A stretch of DNA of 64,000 nt from JACQFZ01 sp041485885. Lineage in GTDB: Bacteria; Pseudomonadota; Gammaproteobacteria; Acidiferrobacterales; Sulfurifustaceae. Numbering within the stretch: the first letter of the stretch is position 1; every line of letters starts with the position of its first letter. Location: assembly GCA_041485885.1 (NCBI GenBank), contig JBGPKL010000009.1, positions 1-64,000 on the forward strand, given 5' to 3'. This document shows positions 29,805-38,392 of this stretch, one piece after another. The notes under the pieces are model-generated. The model was not told the origin of the DNA and ran no database searches. It was given only the letters and a program-made list of their open reading frames with translations. Position numbers and translations under genes: made by a program.

Positions 29805-30821
29805 CTACGTGGTTCTACGCCGGTGCATCTCATAGGTCTTCTTGATCTCGTCGAAGGCCGGGCCGCCCCATCGCTCGCGCATCTCCCGGAGCTTCGGTTC
29901 GAAAGCCGTGCGCGCGAGATCGCCCCCGAGCAGGTCGGTGAGCGTGACCCAGCCCACCGCCAGCGCCTCGTACGCCGCCAGGCGATCGCCCGCCGACTCG
30001 GCGAGCTGGGCAATCGCGATTGCCGCGCCGAGGTACGAGGTCGGCGAGTTGCTGGCGAGCGCGTGCTCGCGCGCCGCCTGCGCGGATGCCATGGCCGCCG
30101 GCGCATCGCGTCGATCGAGGGCGCGCGCGGCGAGAAGCAGGTGCAGATCGGCCAAAGCGGCTTGGTCGCCGGCTTGCTGGGCGAGATCCATCGCCCGGCG
30201 CACGACCGGCTCGGCGTCCGCGGGCCGGCCGGCGTGCCGTAGCGCGGTCGCCTGCTCGATGAGTGTCCGCAGCGCCGTCGCTTGATCTCCCGAGCGCAGC
30301 AGGAGATCGTGCGCTGTTTCAAGATCGCGTACGGCGTCCTCATACTGTCCCGCAGCCGTGAGCGCGGCCGCTCGCTTTCTCAGCAAAGCGGCGCGCGCCG
30401 GATCGACCAGACCGGTGCCTTCGCCGGCGTCGAGCGCCGCGCGATATTCCTTCGCCGCTTCGGCACTGTTCCCCTCGGCCATCGCGGTCTCGCCGAGCTC
30501 GGCATGGGCCGACACCGCGATCGTGCCCTTGAACTGCGCAAGCTCCAGCGCGCGGCTGGCGTGCTGCTTCGCCTCGTCCAGCCGTCCAGCGAAGCGGCAC
30601 AGAGTGCCCGCTAGCTGCATGCAGCGCGCCTCGTCGTATACGCGACCGCGCGCGCGGTGGATCGTTGCGGCCTCGTCGAGATCCTTCTGTGCGCTGCTGA
30701 TTTGCCCTCCTTGGATAAGGGCATTGGCGTGAAGGGCGAGCGCCTCGGCCAAATCATCTGGGTCGCCGCGCTGCCGCGCTTCGGCCAACCGCCGCGTGGC
30801 GGGTTCCAGCGTGTCGTTCAT
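29805..30821 (-). CDS. TPR-repeat protein at the end of the eCIS operon
   Basis: The 338-residue product is almost wholly alpha-helical with tandem tetratricopeptide-like repeats (for example ALALHANALIQGGQISSAQK, RDLETAHDLLLRSGDQ, DAEPVVRRAMDLAQQAGD). Such proteins act as adaptors or chaperones. The ATG at 30821 overlaps the stop of the large DUF4157 gene as ATGA, so it is translated with it. A longer frame reaching 31004 would overlap that gene and is Arg-rich, hence rejected. It may load, chaperone or neutralise the preceding cargo-like protein; that is inference from position. Confidence 0.75.
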   Translation of the reverse strand: MNDTLEPATRRLAEARQRGDPDDLAEALALHANALIQGGQISSAQKDLDEAATIHRARGRVYDEARCMQLAGTLCRFAGRLDEAKQHASRALELAQFKGTIAVSAHAELGETAMAEGNSAEAAKEYRAALDAGEGTGLVDPARAALLRKRAAALTAAGQYEDAVRDLETAHDLLLRSGDQATALRTLIEQATALRHAGRPADAEPVVRRAMDLAQQAGDQAALADLHLLLAARALDRRDAPAAMASAQAAREHALASNSPTSYLGAAIAIAQLAESAGDRLAAYEALAVGWVTLTDLLGGDLARTAFEPKLREMRERWGGPAFDEIKKTYEMHRRRTT

Positions 30822-33800
30822 TGCTCTGAGCTCCGTACGACCGTGCGACCCTCGCTCTCGAGCCGTTGTTCCGTAGCGGCGATCGCCTGCTGCCGCGCCT
30901 GCGCGTGCGCACTGGCCCAGGCGCGGAGTTGCTCGGCGAGCGTATCCGCCTGCTCCTCGCGCGCTGCGGCTGCGTCGCCGTGCTCCTGCGCTTGCTCGGT
31001 GCACGTCAAGCTCGCGTCCGTGGCCTCGGTATGGGCAGCGTCGTTCGCTTCCTGGAGCGCGGCCGCGCCCTCGCTCGCGGTCTGCAGCTCCTCGCCGGAA
31101 GACGCCGCCTGCTCGCTGGTCGCCGCGAGGCGCTCCTCGTTGCCATCCAGCTCGGCTTCGCGGTCCGGCCCGCCGCTGTCGACACCGGCCATCTGAGCAC
31201 CCATCTGAGCGAAAGAGGCCTGCATTTGCTCAGCTTCCTGGTTCATTCGCAGCATGCTGGCGCCGGCTTCGCCAGGCAAGTGCGACGCAAGGCTCGTGAA
31301 GCCTGCCCACGCCGCCAGCGGTCCGCTCAAGGCGGCAAGCCCCGCGGCCCGGCTCGGATAGCCGGCGACGAGCCCCTGCGACTCAGCGTGTCGCTGTTGC
31401 TGCTCCTGGGTGACCGCCTCGTGTCTGGCGACCGCCTCGTCGTGTGCCTGTACCGCGGAGATACCCCCCGCCGTGTCCTGCACTGTTTGCTCGATCGGCC
31501 CCGAGTTCGCGTCGCACACAGCGGCGCGCTCCGATTGGTGCTGCGCCGCCTGCTCGGCCTGCGCGCGAGCACCGAGCAGAGCCACGATCTCGTCTTTGAT
31601 CGCGTCGATCTGCGCCGGCGTTGCCGGTGGCGGCGGATAGTTTGGATTCACGCGCTCGACGTCTTCGGCAGGCTGATTGTCGGCGGTGAAACGCGCGCGG
31701 TGAGCCGCCTGTTGCTGCGCATACGTCGGCGCGTCGCCGCCGAAGACCTGCGGCAGGAAGAGCTCGCCCACCTGATGAGCCCGCGTTCCCCACGTCGGCG
31801 AATCGGTCCCAGGCTGCGGCCCGCCCAGCGTCCGCGGCGCGTCCCGTGCAGCGCGCGTGGCGGCACCCATAGGACCTGCCATGTCCGACGTCGTAGCCGT
31901 CGGCGCGACGGGTGTGGCCGCCGTAGGTGTCGGCGCGGTCGCCGACGTGGCCGTCGGCTGCACGCCCTCTTGCGCGGCCGAGCTCACCGGCGGCGGCGTG
32001 ACGGGCGCAGGCGTGACAGCTGGGCCCGTAACGGGCGGTGGCGCGTCCAACGGCGTGCTCTGCGGTGGCGGCGTGGTAGCCGTGCCAGGGCCGAAGTCGA
32101 AGGAAGTTTGATTCGTGTCCGGCGCAGGCTGCACGGGCGGCGGCGCGGCAGGTGGCGTCGCCCCTGGGTCAGCGGGCGTAATGAAGGGATCAAACGTCCT
32201 GTTCACGAACGCGTCAAGCTCCGCGGGGCTCGCGTCCGCCAATGGGTGTCCTGCCGGCAAAGGGTCCCCGGGTCGCACTTCCTGGTAGCCAAACCTTGGA
32301 TCGTTGAACTGGTCGACCTCGGCCAGGAAATTCCTTGATACCTGCGTAGGGGGAACGGTAGCACCGTCCTGCGCGATCGCGTCTTGTGTGATCTGCGCAC
32401 TGCGCGCGATGACCTCGATGGGGGCGACGTCTTCGCCATTAGCAATGCGTGCCCGAATCTCGGTTCGCAAAGCTGTGTCGGCAGCATCTTTTGTGTTCTT
32501 TACCGATTTTGGCAGGGCGATGACAAGTGCATCCTTAACATCGCGCCCTCCGCGTTTCTGTCCCTGAGGTCCGAGGTATTCGTGACCGGGTAGGACTTCG
32601 TTCGCAGCGGATGCCGATGTTTGGTGTTCCAAGTAAACTCCCGCTGCATCTGGCCCCTTCGGCATTCTGCCTCCACCGGCGGTGGCGCCCGGCTCACCGG
32701 GAGGATTGCTCGCCAAGGCGGCCTCATGCGGATTTGCGACGGCACGATTGTATGTGCCGATCGAACCTGGGGCCAAACCTTGCGGAATAGGTTCGTTACC
32801 TTTGATACCAGCAAGTTCGAGCGGTGCCGTTAGTGGGCGAAGTTCGCTGCCCGGCCCTTGCGTGTGCGGCAGCGTGAGTTGTTCCTGCGGCGCCGCGGGT
32901 GCCGTGGCGGGCGTGGGCGTGACGTCGGCGGGCGCAGCGGCGGCGCTCGGAAGTGGGTCGGCTACCGCCGGTGCTGCTGGAGCTGCGACAGTATCCGCCT
33001 GAGCGGCCGGCGGCGGCGCGGCATCCGGGTGCGCGGCAGGCCCGACCGAGTGCACGGCCGGTCCATCGCCCGTTGCTGGTGGCGGGGTTTCGTGCGGCGA
33101 CTGTTGTGTTGGCGGCGGTTCTTCTTGGGTAGGTGGCTTTCCCTGTCCTTTCGCATTCGCGGCTTCGCCACCGGCCCAGGCTCCGAGTGCAGCGCCGGAA
33201 GCGGCGGCGGCGGTTGAGATTTCGCGTCCTTGTGCCTCGACCTCGCGTGGGTCGCCTTGTGTAGTGAACGCGTGCAAGGCGCGAAAGAGTGTTATGGATG
33301 GCTGGAGAGTCTGAGCGTTGATCTGGTCGAGAGCAGTCGTGACTACCGTGATGCCTTCCGAGATTTCGATGCATTCGGCGAGAACGGAACCCGCTTCGAT
33401 GGCGACCGGCGCCGCTGCCCCGAGGGTAAGGACGGTTGCTACAGTTGCGCCAGCCGTCAGCGCCAAGGCAGCAATCTGCACGATGCCAACGATGCCGTTA
33501 ATAACATTCAGTACACCCGACGCGACGTCGATCATTGCAGAAACCGACGCGATGCTGTTCGCAAGAGTTTCATAGACGTCGCCGCCCTCTCCGAAGCGTC
33601 CTATGGCCGCATCCGTCGCTGCCCAGTCACGAGTGATGAGCCCGTGTAGCGCCATGCCGCCCCCAAGCAGCGGGCCAAGTGCTGGCACAGCCCGGGTGGC
33701 AAGCCCCATACTCAGGCCCATCGCGAGGCCCGAGGCGCCACCACTCAGAAAACCGCTCCCCACTGCGTCAACGATGAACTCGGCGCGCTGCACAGAAGCT

Positions 33801-34921
33801 GTCTCGCCGACATGTCCGAGTGCGCCCGCCCAACGCTGGTGCTCGGCAAGTTCCACATCGATCAGCGCCAGATCGCCGGTCCCGAGATTACCTGCGCCAG
33901 TTTCCGGAACGACTGGAGCGGTCGCAGCGCCGCCGATATCTTCTTCAGCACTCTCCGTCATGCTGCCGCCCGTCTCGCCACCGCTACCGTCGCCATCGGC
34001 TTGCGGACCGCTTGTTCCACTCGGTCCGCTTCCCTCGGCACCACCACCTCCGGCGTCCGCGCTTGTTCCGGTGTCGGCACCTCCGGCACCACCACTGCCT
34101 TCAGACACTCGGGACGACGACGCATCGGTCTCATCACCCGTAGGCGTGGTCATCGCTTCAGGTGCTGCACTGATCCCCTCGGGCGTCGGCACGCATTCGA
34201 AGTGGGTGGCAGACTCCGGCGTAGCGACCGCCGATGACGACGGATCGTGCGGCGTTCGTTGGATTGCGGGCGCGGGATTGGGATTGACGGCGCTGCCGGG
34301 GCCGACGCCGTCCGATTGATGGACGACGTGCGTCGCCTCGTGTGCGAGCAACTCGGTATTGTCCGGGCTTTCGTTGGCGCCAAGCCAAATGTGGTTCTTG
34401 TGCGTGAAGGCGCGAGCGTCGATCGCCTGCGCTGCGTCGGCGGCCTCCGCACCGGTATGCACGCGCACGCTAGCAAGATCGGCACCAAGCACCGGTTCAA
34501 CCTGTCGACGGACCGAATCCGCAAGCGACGAGCCTGCATCCACGCCCGGTAGCGTAGCCGTTCCAACCGATGCCCGATGCGAGGACGCGACTGTCTCTCG
34601 CCGGACCTGATCGCTCGTCGCGGCAATTTCCGACACTCGATCCGCTTCGTGTTCCAGCGGGTCATCCACCGCTCCGATCAGGAGCTTCTTCTGAATTGAG
34701 ATAGGCGACTCTTCTTGATCGGATCGAGGCTGATCTTCCTCCTCAGAGGAATCCATCATTGCGCCATGGCTTTTGTTGATGCCACCTTTGCGCTGAAGGA
34801 ATGCGGGCATCCCTGCCGATGCTCCAATGCCGGGTTCTGCGCCCAGCATGCGCAATCCACGCCCACTTGCCCTGTACGGACTCGAGCGTTGTTCCGGCCT
34901 GGGTTTTGTCGCGGTTTGCAT
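30818..34921 (-). CDS. Giant DUF4157 (eCIS core domain) protein, candidate cargo
   Basis: This 1367-residue protein has an N-terminal DUF4157 domain (about 75-205) with the zinc-metallopeptidase-like motif HEATH (194-198). That domain typically marks eCIS cargo or associated proteins. Behind it come a Ser/Gly/Thr-rich linker, two hydrophobic helical stretches (about 390-550), Pro/Ala-rich linkers, a compact domain of unknown type (about 720-900) with EHQTSASA and DVKDALVIALPKSVKNTK, another Pro-rich linker and a coiled-coil end rich in Ala/Glu/Gln. The layout of delivery domain, linkers and variable domain resembles polymorphic toxins. Its ATG shares a base with the stop of the ATPase-lid remnant; the TPR gene follows by ATGA. 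The toxic activity, if any, is not recognised. Confidence 0.75.
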   Translation of the reverse strand: MQTATKPRPEQRSSPYRASGRGLRMLGAEPGIGASAGMPAFLQRKGGINKSHGAMMDSSEEEDQPRSDQEESPISIQKKLLIGAVDDPLEHEADRVSEIAATSDQVRRETVASSHRASVGTATLPGVDAGSSLADSVRRQVEPVLGADLASVRVHTGAEAADAAQAIDARAFTHKNHIWLGANESPDNTELLAHEATHVVHQSDGVGPGSAVNPNPAPAIQRTPHDPSSSAVATPESATHFECVPTPEGISAAPEAMTTPTGDETDASSSRVSEGSGGAGGADTGTSADAGGGGAEGSGPSGTSGPQADGDGSGGETGGSMTESAEEDIGGAATAPVVPETGAGNLGTGDLALIDVELAEHQRWAGALGHVGETASVQRAEFIVDAVGSGFLSGGASGLAMGLSMGLATRAVPALGPLLGGGMALHGLITRDWAATDAAIGRFGEGGDVYETLANSIASVSAMIDVASGVLNVINGIVGIVQIAALALTAGATVATVLTLGAAAPVAIEAGSVLAECIEISEGITVVTTALDQINAQTLQPSITLFRALHAFTTQGDPREVEAQGREISTAAAASGAALGAWAGGEAANAKGQGKPPTQEEPPPTQQSPHETPPPATGDGPAVHSVGPAAHPDAAPPPAAQADTVAAPAAPAVADPLPSAAAAPADVTPTPATAPAAPQEQLTLPHTQGPGSELRPLTAPLELAGIKGNEPIPQGLAPGSIGTYNRAVANPHEAALASNPPGEPGATAGGGRMPKGPDAAGVYLEHQTSASAANEVLPGHEYLGPQGQKRGGRDVKDALVIALPKSVKNTKDAADTALRTEIRARIANGEDVAPIEVIARSAQITQDAIAQDGATVPPTQVSRNFLAEVDQFNDPRFGYQEVRPGDPLPAGHPLADASPAELDAFVNRTFDPFITPADPGATPPAAPPPVQPAPDTNQTSFDFGPGTATTPPPQSTPLDAPPPVTGPAVTPAPVTPPPVSSAAQEGVQPTATSATAPTPTAATPVAPTATTSDMAGPMGAATRAARDAPRTLGGPQPGTDSPTWGTRAHQVGELFLPQVFGGDAPTYAQQQAAHRARFTADNQPAEDVERVNPNYPPPPATPAQIDAIKDEIVALLGARAQAEQAAQHQSERAAVCDANSGPIEQTVQDTAGGISAVQAHDEAVARHEAVTQEQQQRHAESQGLVAGYPSRAAGLAALSGPLAAWAGFTSLASHLPGEAGASMLRMNQEAEQMQASFAQMGAQMAGVDSGGPDREAELDGNEERLAATSEQAASSGEELQTASEGAAALQEANDAAHTEATDASLTCTEQAQEHGDAAAAREEQADTLAEQLRAWASAHAQARQQAIAATEQRLESEGRTVVRSSEQ

Positions 34922-35226
34922 CAGGCTCGACTCCGAAGTCCCGCTGGTGCTTGCCGTCCGAGCTTTCGGTACTCGTCGCCGACAGCGGCAATCACGTCGT
35001 CAAACGCCAGGGCAGCGCCGCGCGTTTGCGCCAGCACGGCTGCCGTGAATATGGAGTTGCGGATGTGGCCACCGGCTAGATCCGTCGTCGCGGCCAACTG
35101 GTTCACCTGCGGTATTCCGAAACCATGACCGGTGCTCAAGTGGGACTGCCAGAGAGAAGACGTATCCGCTCTGGGTCCGACTGCACGCTTGCTCATGTAG
35201 TGCCCGTCATCAACCACCTTCATCAC
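34921..35226 (-). pseudogene. Leftover C-terminal lid of a second eCIS AAA+ ATPase
   Basis: The frame contains LWQSHLSTGHGFGIPQVNQL, LAGGHIRNSIFTAAVLAQ and DEYRKLGRQAPAGL. These match the last ~75 residues of the intact ATPase (LWLSHLGTSHCLGMLQLNQI, LGGGHIRNVALAAAVFAK, SEYRKLGRLLPPEL). The AAA+ core is entirely missing, and about 25 unrelated residues replace it. It sits directly before the big DUF4157 gene, exactly as the intact ATPase sits before the smaller DUF4157 gene, which suggests a duplicated ATPase-end/cargo unit. It might still be translated as a 101-residue protein. Confidence 0.75.
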
Positions 35227-35303
35227 GTGGAAACCTCATGCAGCAAGATGTAGATCAAAAAATTGAGCCAGCGATAAACTCTGTATTTGATGTATCGGTA
35301 TCT

Positions 35304-36320
35304 CTAGTCTGCAATCGGTTCCCAATCCGATTCCCACTGTTCCGGATCGAATGGATCCCTTCCTGACTCCCAACCTGGATAGCTCGGAGGCCTTCTCCTT
35401 CCCGGCGGTAAGTTGGGTAGAGGTTCGCCCTCCGGATACTCACCTTTCTCGTCGGGAAATTCCCGTTCGCTTTCCTCTCCCTCTCCTTCTCGACCGTCAT
35501 CAGGCTCCGAGCTGGGTCCTGGCCAGCTCCATGCGGGATCCTGTCCACCATCTGCAAATCCCTTATCGTAAGACTCCAGCAAACTGTCGCTGCCCGAAAA
35601 CTGATTTCGATTCTTGCTGCTATTAAACTGCAAGGCATCGTCGTATCCGCGGTTGTAAGCTCTAGCGCTCTCGCGGTCCGTAGTGATAGTAGTCTCTGGA
35701 AGTGTAAGTCTCTGAACTGTAGAAATCGCGGACGGTACAACATCGCCTCCGGCAGCTCCGCCATGGATCCTACTCTGCTGTGGAGGGTCGAGAGCGCCCG
35801 CGATTTCGCTCGCGACACATTCAGCCTCCTGTTCATACTGTGTATCTTGCTTTCCAATCGCGAGCGGCTCTTGATCTGCAGCACCACTTTGCTGCACTAC
35901 ATGCGTCAACTCATGCGCCAACAGCTCTCGCCCACTCGAACTATGAGGGCTGTAAGCGCCGTCGCGAAAAAAGACATCGCGGCCTGTAGTAAAGGCAATT
36001 GCGCTCACCGCCTGGTTTAGTGCATGGGCCTCGGCATTAGCGTGAATCCGCACTTCCCCAAAGTCGGCATCGAATGCCGATTCCATCTGTGCCCGCACTC
36101 CGTCGTCCAATACTTGGCCACTGCCGCGTGTCCCATGGATTGCGGCTTCGACATCTGCGGGGACACAAGACGCGCCCATTCTTTCTGTTGCGACCGTAGA
36201 TGCACACGCATTGTTTTGGCGTTGCAAGTAGGGCGGAACACCAGGGGCGGGGCTGGGAAGCGACGAGCGTGTGAGCAAGTTGTGCCCACCACTATTCGCA
36301 GTGGTGGAAGGTGGCTTCAT
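35304..36320 (-). CDS. Smaller DUF4157 (eCIS core domain) protein, candidate cargo
   Basis: The 338-residue product has a DUF4157 domain (about 55-150) with the HELTH motif (136-140) in RELLAHELTHVVQQSG, preceded by a Pro-rich stretch. Residues about 215-260 contain repeated Tyr/Asp/Gly patterns (AYNRGYDDAL, SYDKGFADGG). The rest is a very acidic, Pro-rich tail with many Glu and Trp. I chose ATG at 36320 because a GAGG site precedes it; a GTG at 36356 that overlaps the ATPase stop as GTGA is an alternative. Probably secreted or loaded by the injection system; the function of the tail is unknown. Confidence 0.75.
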   Translation of the reverse strand: MKPPSTTANSGGHNLLTRSSLPSPAPGVPPYLQRQNNACASTVATERMGASCVPADVEAAIHGTRGSGQVLDDGVRAQMESAFDADFGEVRIHANAEAHALNQAVSAIAFTTGRDVFFRDGAYSPHSSSGRELLAHELTHVVQQSGAADQEPLAIGKQDTQYEQEAECVASEIAGALDPPQQSRIHGGAAGGDVVPSAISTVQRLTLPETTITTDRESARAYNRGYDDALQFNSSKNRNQFSGSDSLLESYDKGFADGGQDPAWSWPGPSSEPDDGREGEGEESEREFPDEKGEYPEGEPLPNLPPGRRRPPSYPGWESGRDPFDPEQWESDWEPIAD

Positions 36321-36352
36321 AGCACCTCGCTTTGATCCAACTTGGTTCTTGA

Positions 36353-38392
36353 TCACAACACGCTCCTTCGATCCACTAAGTTGGTAGATAGCTCCGGCGG
36401 CAGTAGTCGACCGAGTTTTCGATATTCGCTCTCTAGTCCACAAACTAGATCGGCGTACGTTATTTCTCGACCGTTGCTTTTCGCGAATACTGCGGCAGCG
36501 AGCGCGACGTTGCGGATGTGGCCGCCACCGAGGTCCACCGCCGCTGCGATCTGGTTCAGCTGCAACATCCCGAGGCAGTGGCTCGTGCCCAAGTGCGACA
36601 GCCAGAGCGCGCGGCGTTCCTCCGGACCGGGCATTGGAAAATCGATGATGACATCGAGGCGGCGGGTGAAGGCGCTGTCGAAGCGGGTGCGACTGTTGCT
36701 GGTGAGCATGACCACGCCGTCGAAGGTTTCGATGCGCTGCAAGAGGTAGTTGGTCTGCGCGTTGGCGAAGCGGTCGTTCGCTTCTTTCACATCCGTGCGC
36801 TTGCCGAACAACGAATCGGCTTCGTCGAACAACAGCATCACGTCGCTGTGTTCGGCGCGCGCCAATAGCTGCGCCAGGTTTTTTTCGGTTTCGCCGATCC
36901 ACTTGCTGGTGATCGCCGCGAGATCCACGCGATAGAGCGGCATGCCGAGTTTGGCGGCGAGCCATTGCACGGCGAGCGACTTGCCGGTGCCGGAGGGTCC
37001 GACGAACAGCCCGCGCACACCGGCGCGGTAGCGCGTCGTCGCAGAAACTCCAAGACCATCGGCGAGATGGTCGCGCACGCGGCAGCGAGCGAGCAGCAGC
37101 TCGAGCTGTTCGCGTATCGGCTTCGCTACAATCAGTGCCTCGTCGGTAATGCGTTCGCGCATCGGCACCGCGAGTCCGTCGAGACTCAAACTGTCGCTGG
37201 TCCAAGCGCTTTGCCGTATATCGTCCACGGTCAGGCGCGCACGTCCGTCGGCGGCGCGCAGCTGATTCGCCACGCGCGCAAGCTGGGCGATGCGTCCGGC
37301 GCCGTGACGAAATTCGCGCGCGAGTTCGGCGCTCAAGGTTTTATCGCCCAGGACTTTGCCCCACAACATCTCCCGCTCCGCGCGTTCGGGTACGCCGATG
37401 ACGCAATCGGGCCAGGCGCGGTCGCTCGATGTCACGCTGCCTTCAAGTCCGCAGATGGCGATCGCGGGTCCGCGATAGTAGCGAAACGCGTGCAGCTCCT
37501 TGCGCTCGCCCGGACCCAAGTTGAGACTGAACACCGGCAACAGACGGCGCGCAATCAGCCACGGCTCCAGACCGGATGGTATTTCACCGTCGATGAACGC
37601 CGGCCGCATCTGCATCGCCACAGCGATGGTTTGCGCGAGCGCGCGGCCCTCGGGCATCGATGCGCACCGGATCGTCAATCCGCCGCCGGGAAATGCGCGC
37701 AAACCCCGCGCTAAGTGCAAACCCTTCTGCTGCACGCTTTCCGCCAGATCGAGCGCGGCACCGTCCGCCGCGCCGATCCGAATCGCGGGCCAGCCGGCAT
37801 CGGCGCCGGATAACGCTCGGACCAAGGGCAAGGGTACGGTCACGCTACGCTCCGGCAACGGCGCGTTGTCAGACAACAGCGTCAGCAGTCCGCTCTGCAC
37901 TGCCTTGCCGGTAGCGAGCATGCCGAGCAGATCGTTGTTACGCGTCACCGGTTCGAGCGCGGTCGCGAGCAGTCCCAGGGTCGGCCGGGATCCGCCGACG
38001 GGCGCCTGCACAAACGCCAGCACGCGCCCCACCATCGGATCCATATCCACTGCGACTGCGAGCGATACCGCCAGCAACTCCGCGACCGACAAATCCAAGT
38101 TGGCCGCTAGCTCGAACAACGGTAGGTCCGCCGGCACCGGATGGCGCAGATACGCATCCAGCGCGCGCGGCAAGCTCTCGTCACCCGCATAGCAACGATG
38201 GTCCGCAAGATATTGCAGTTCCGGTTTCGACGACGGTTCCGTACCGATGGAAACCGCGCATTCCGCCACCGCACTAAGCGCGAAACTACGCAGACACGGC
38301 GCGGGACCGGCCAGCCACAACGGCGCCGCGTCGTCGCGGGTGCCGCGCGACAGCTCCTCAACCGTCGATTCAGTGGCGTCGAATGGAATCAT
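36353..38392 (-). CDS. eCIS AAA+ ATPase (Afp15/Pvc15-like)
   Basis: The 679-residue product is the AAA+ ATPase found in nearly every eCIS cluster, proposed to help assembly or cargo loading. It has an N-terminal helical region, Walker A GPSGTGKS (near 467), Walker B LLFDEADSLFG (near 520), sensor TSNSRTRFD and Arg fingers FTRRLDVIIDFP (near 570), and a C-terminal lid ending SEYRKLGRLLPPEL. Its start overlaps the preceding gene by 23 bases, and its stop reaches the start region of the small DUF4157 gene. The N-terminal half is more divergent, as in other members. A second, truncated lid copy lies downstream. Confidence 0.88.
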   Translation of the reverse strand: MIPFDATESTVEELSRGTRDDAAPLWLAGPAPCLRSFALSAVAECAVSIGTEPSSKPELQYLADHRCYAGDESLPRALDAYLRHPVPADLPLFELAANLDLSVAELLAVSLAVAVDMDPMVGRVLAFVQAPVGGSRPTLGLLATALEPVTRNNDLLGMLATGKAVQSGLLTLLSDNAPLPERSVTVPLPLVRALSGADAGWPAIRIGAADGAALDLAESVQQKGLHLARGLRAFPGGGLTIRCASMPEGRALAQTIAVAMQMRPAFIDGEIPSGLEPWLIARRLLPVFSLNLGPGERKELHAFRYYRGPAIAICGLEGSVTSSDRAWPDCVIGVPERAEREMLWGKVLGDKTLSAELAREFRHGAGRIAQLARVANQLRAADGRARLTVDDIRQSAWTSDSLSLDGLAVPMRERITDEALIVAKPIREQLELLLARCRVRDHLADGLGVSATTRYRAGVRGLFVGPSGTGKSLAVQWLAAKLGMPLYRVDLAAITSKWIGETEKNLAQLLARAEHSDVMLLFDEADSLFGKRTDVKEANDRFANAQTNYLLQRIETFDGVVMLTSNSRTRFDSAFTRRLDVIIDFPMPGPEERRALWLSHLGTSHCLGMLQLNQIAAAVDLGGGHIRNVALAAAVFAKSNGREITYADLVCGLESEYRKLGRLLPPELSTNLVDRRSVL

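Noticed and set aside
30822..31004. Longer start for the TPR protein
   Set aside because: It would overlap the giant DUF4157 gene by 187 bases; ATGA coupling at 30821 is more likely.
36321..37205. N-terminal extension of the small DUF4157 frame up to 37205
   Set aside because: It overlaps the ATPase core in another frame and is Arg-rich; the real start is at 36320 or 36356.
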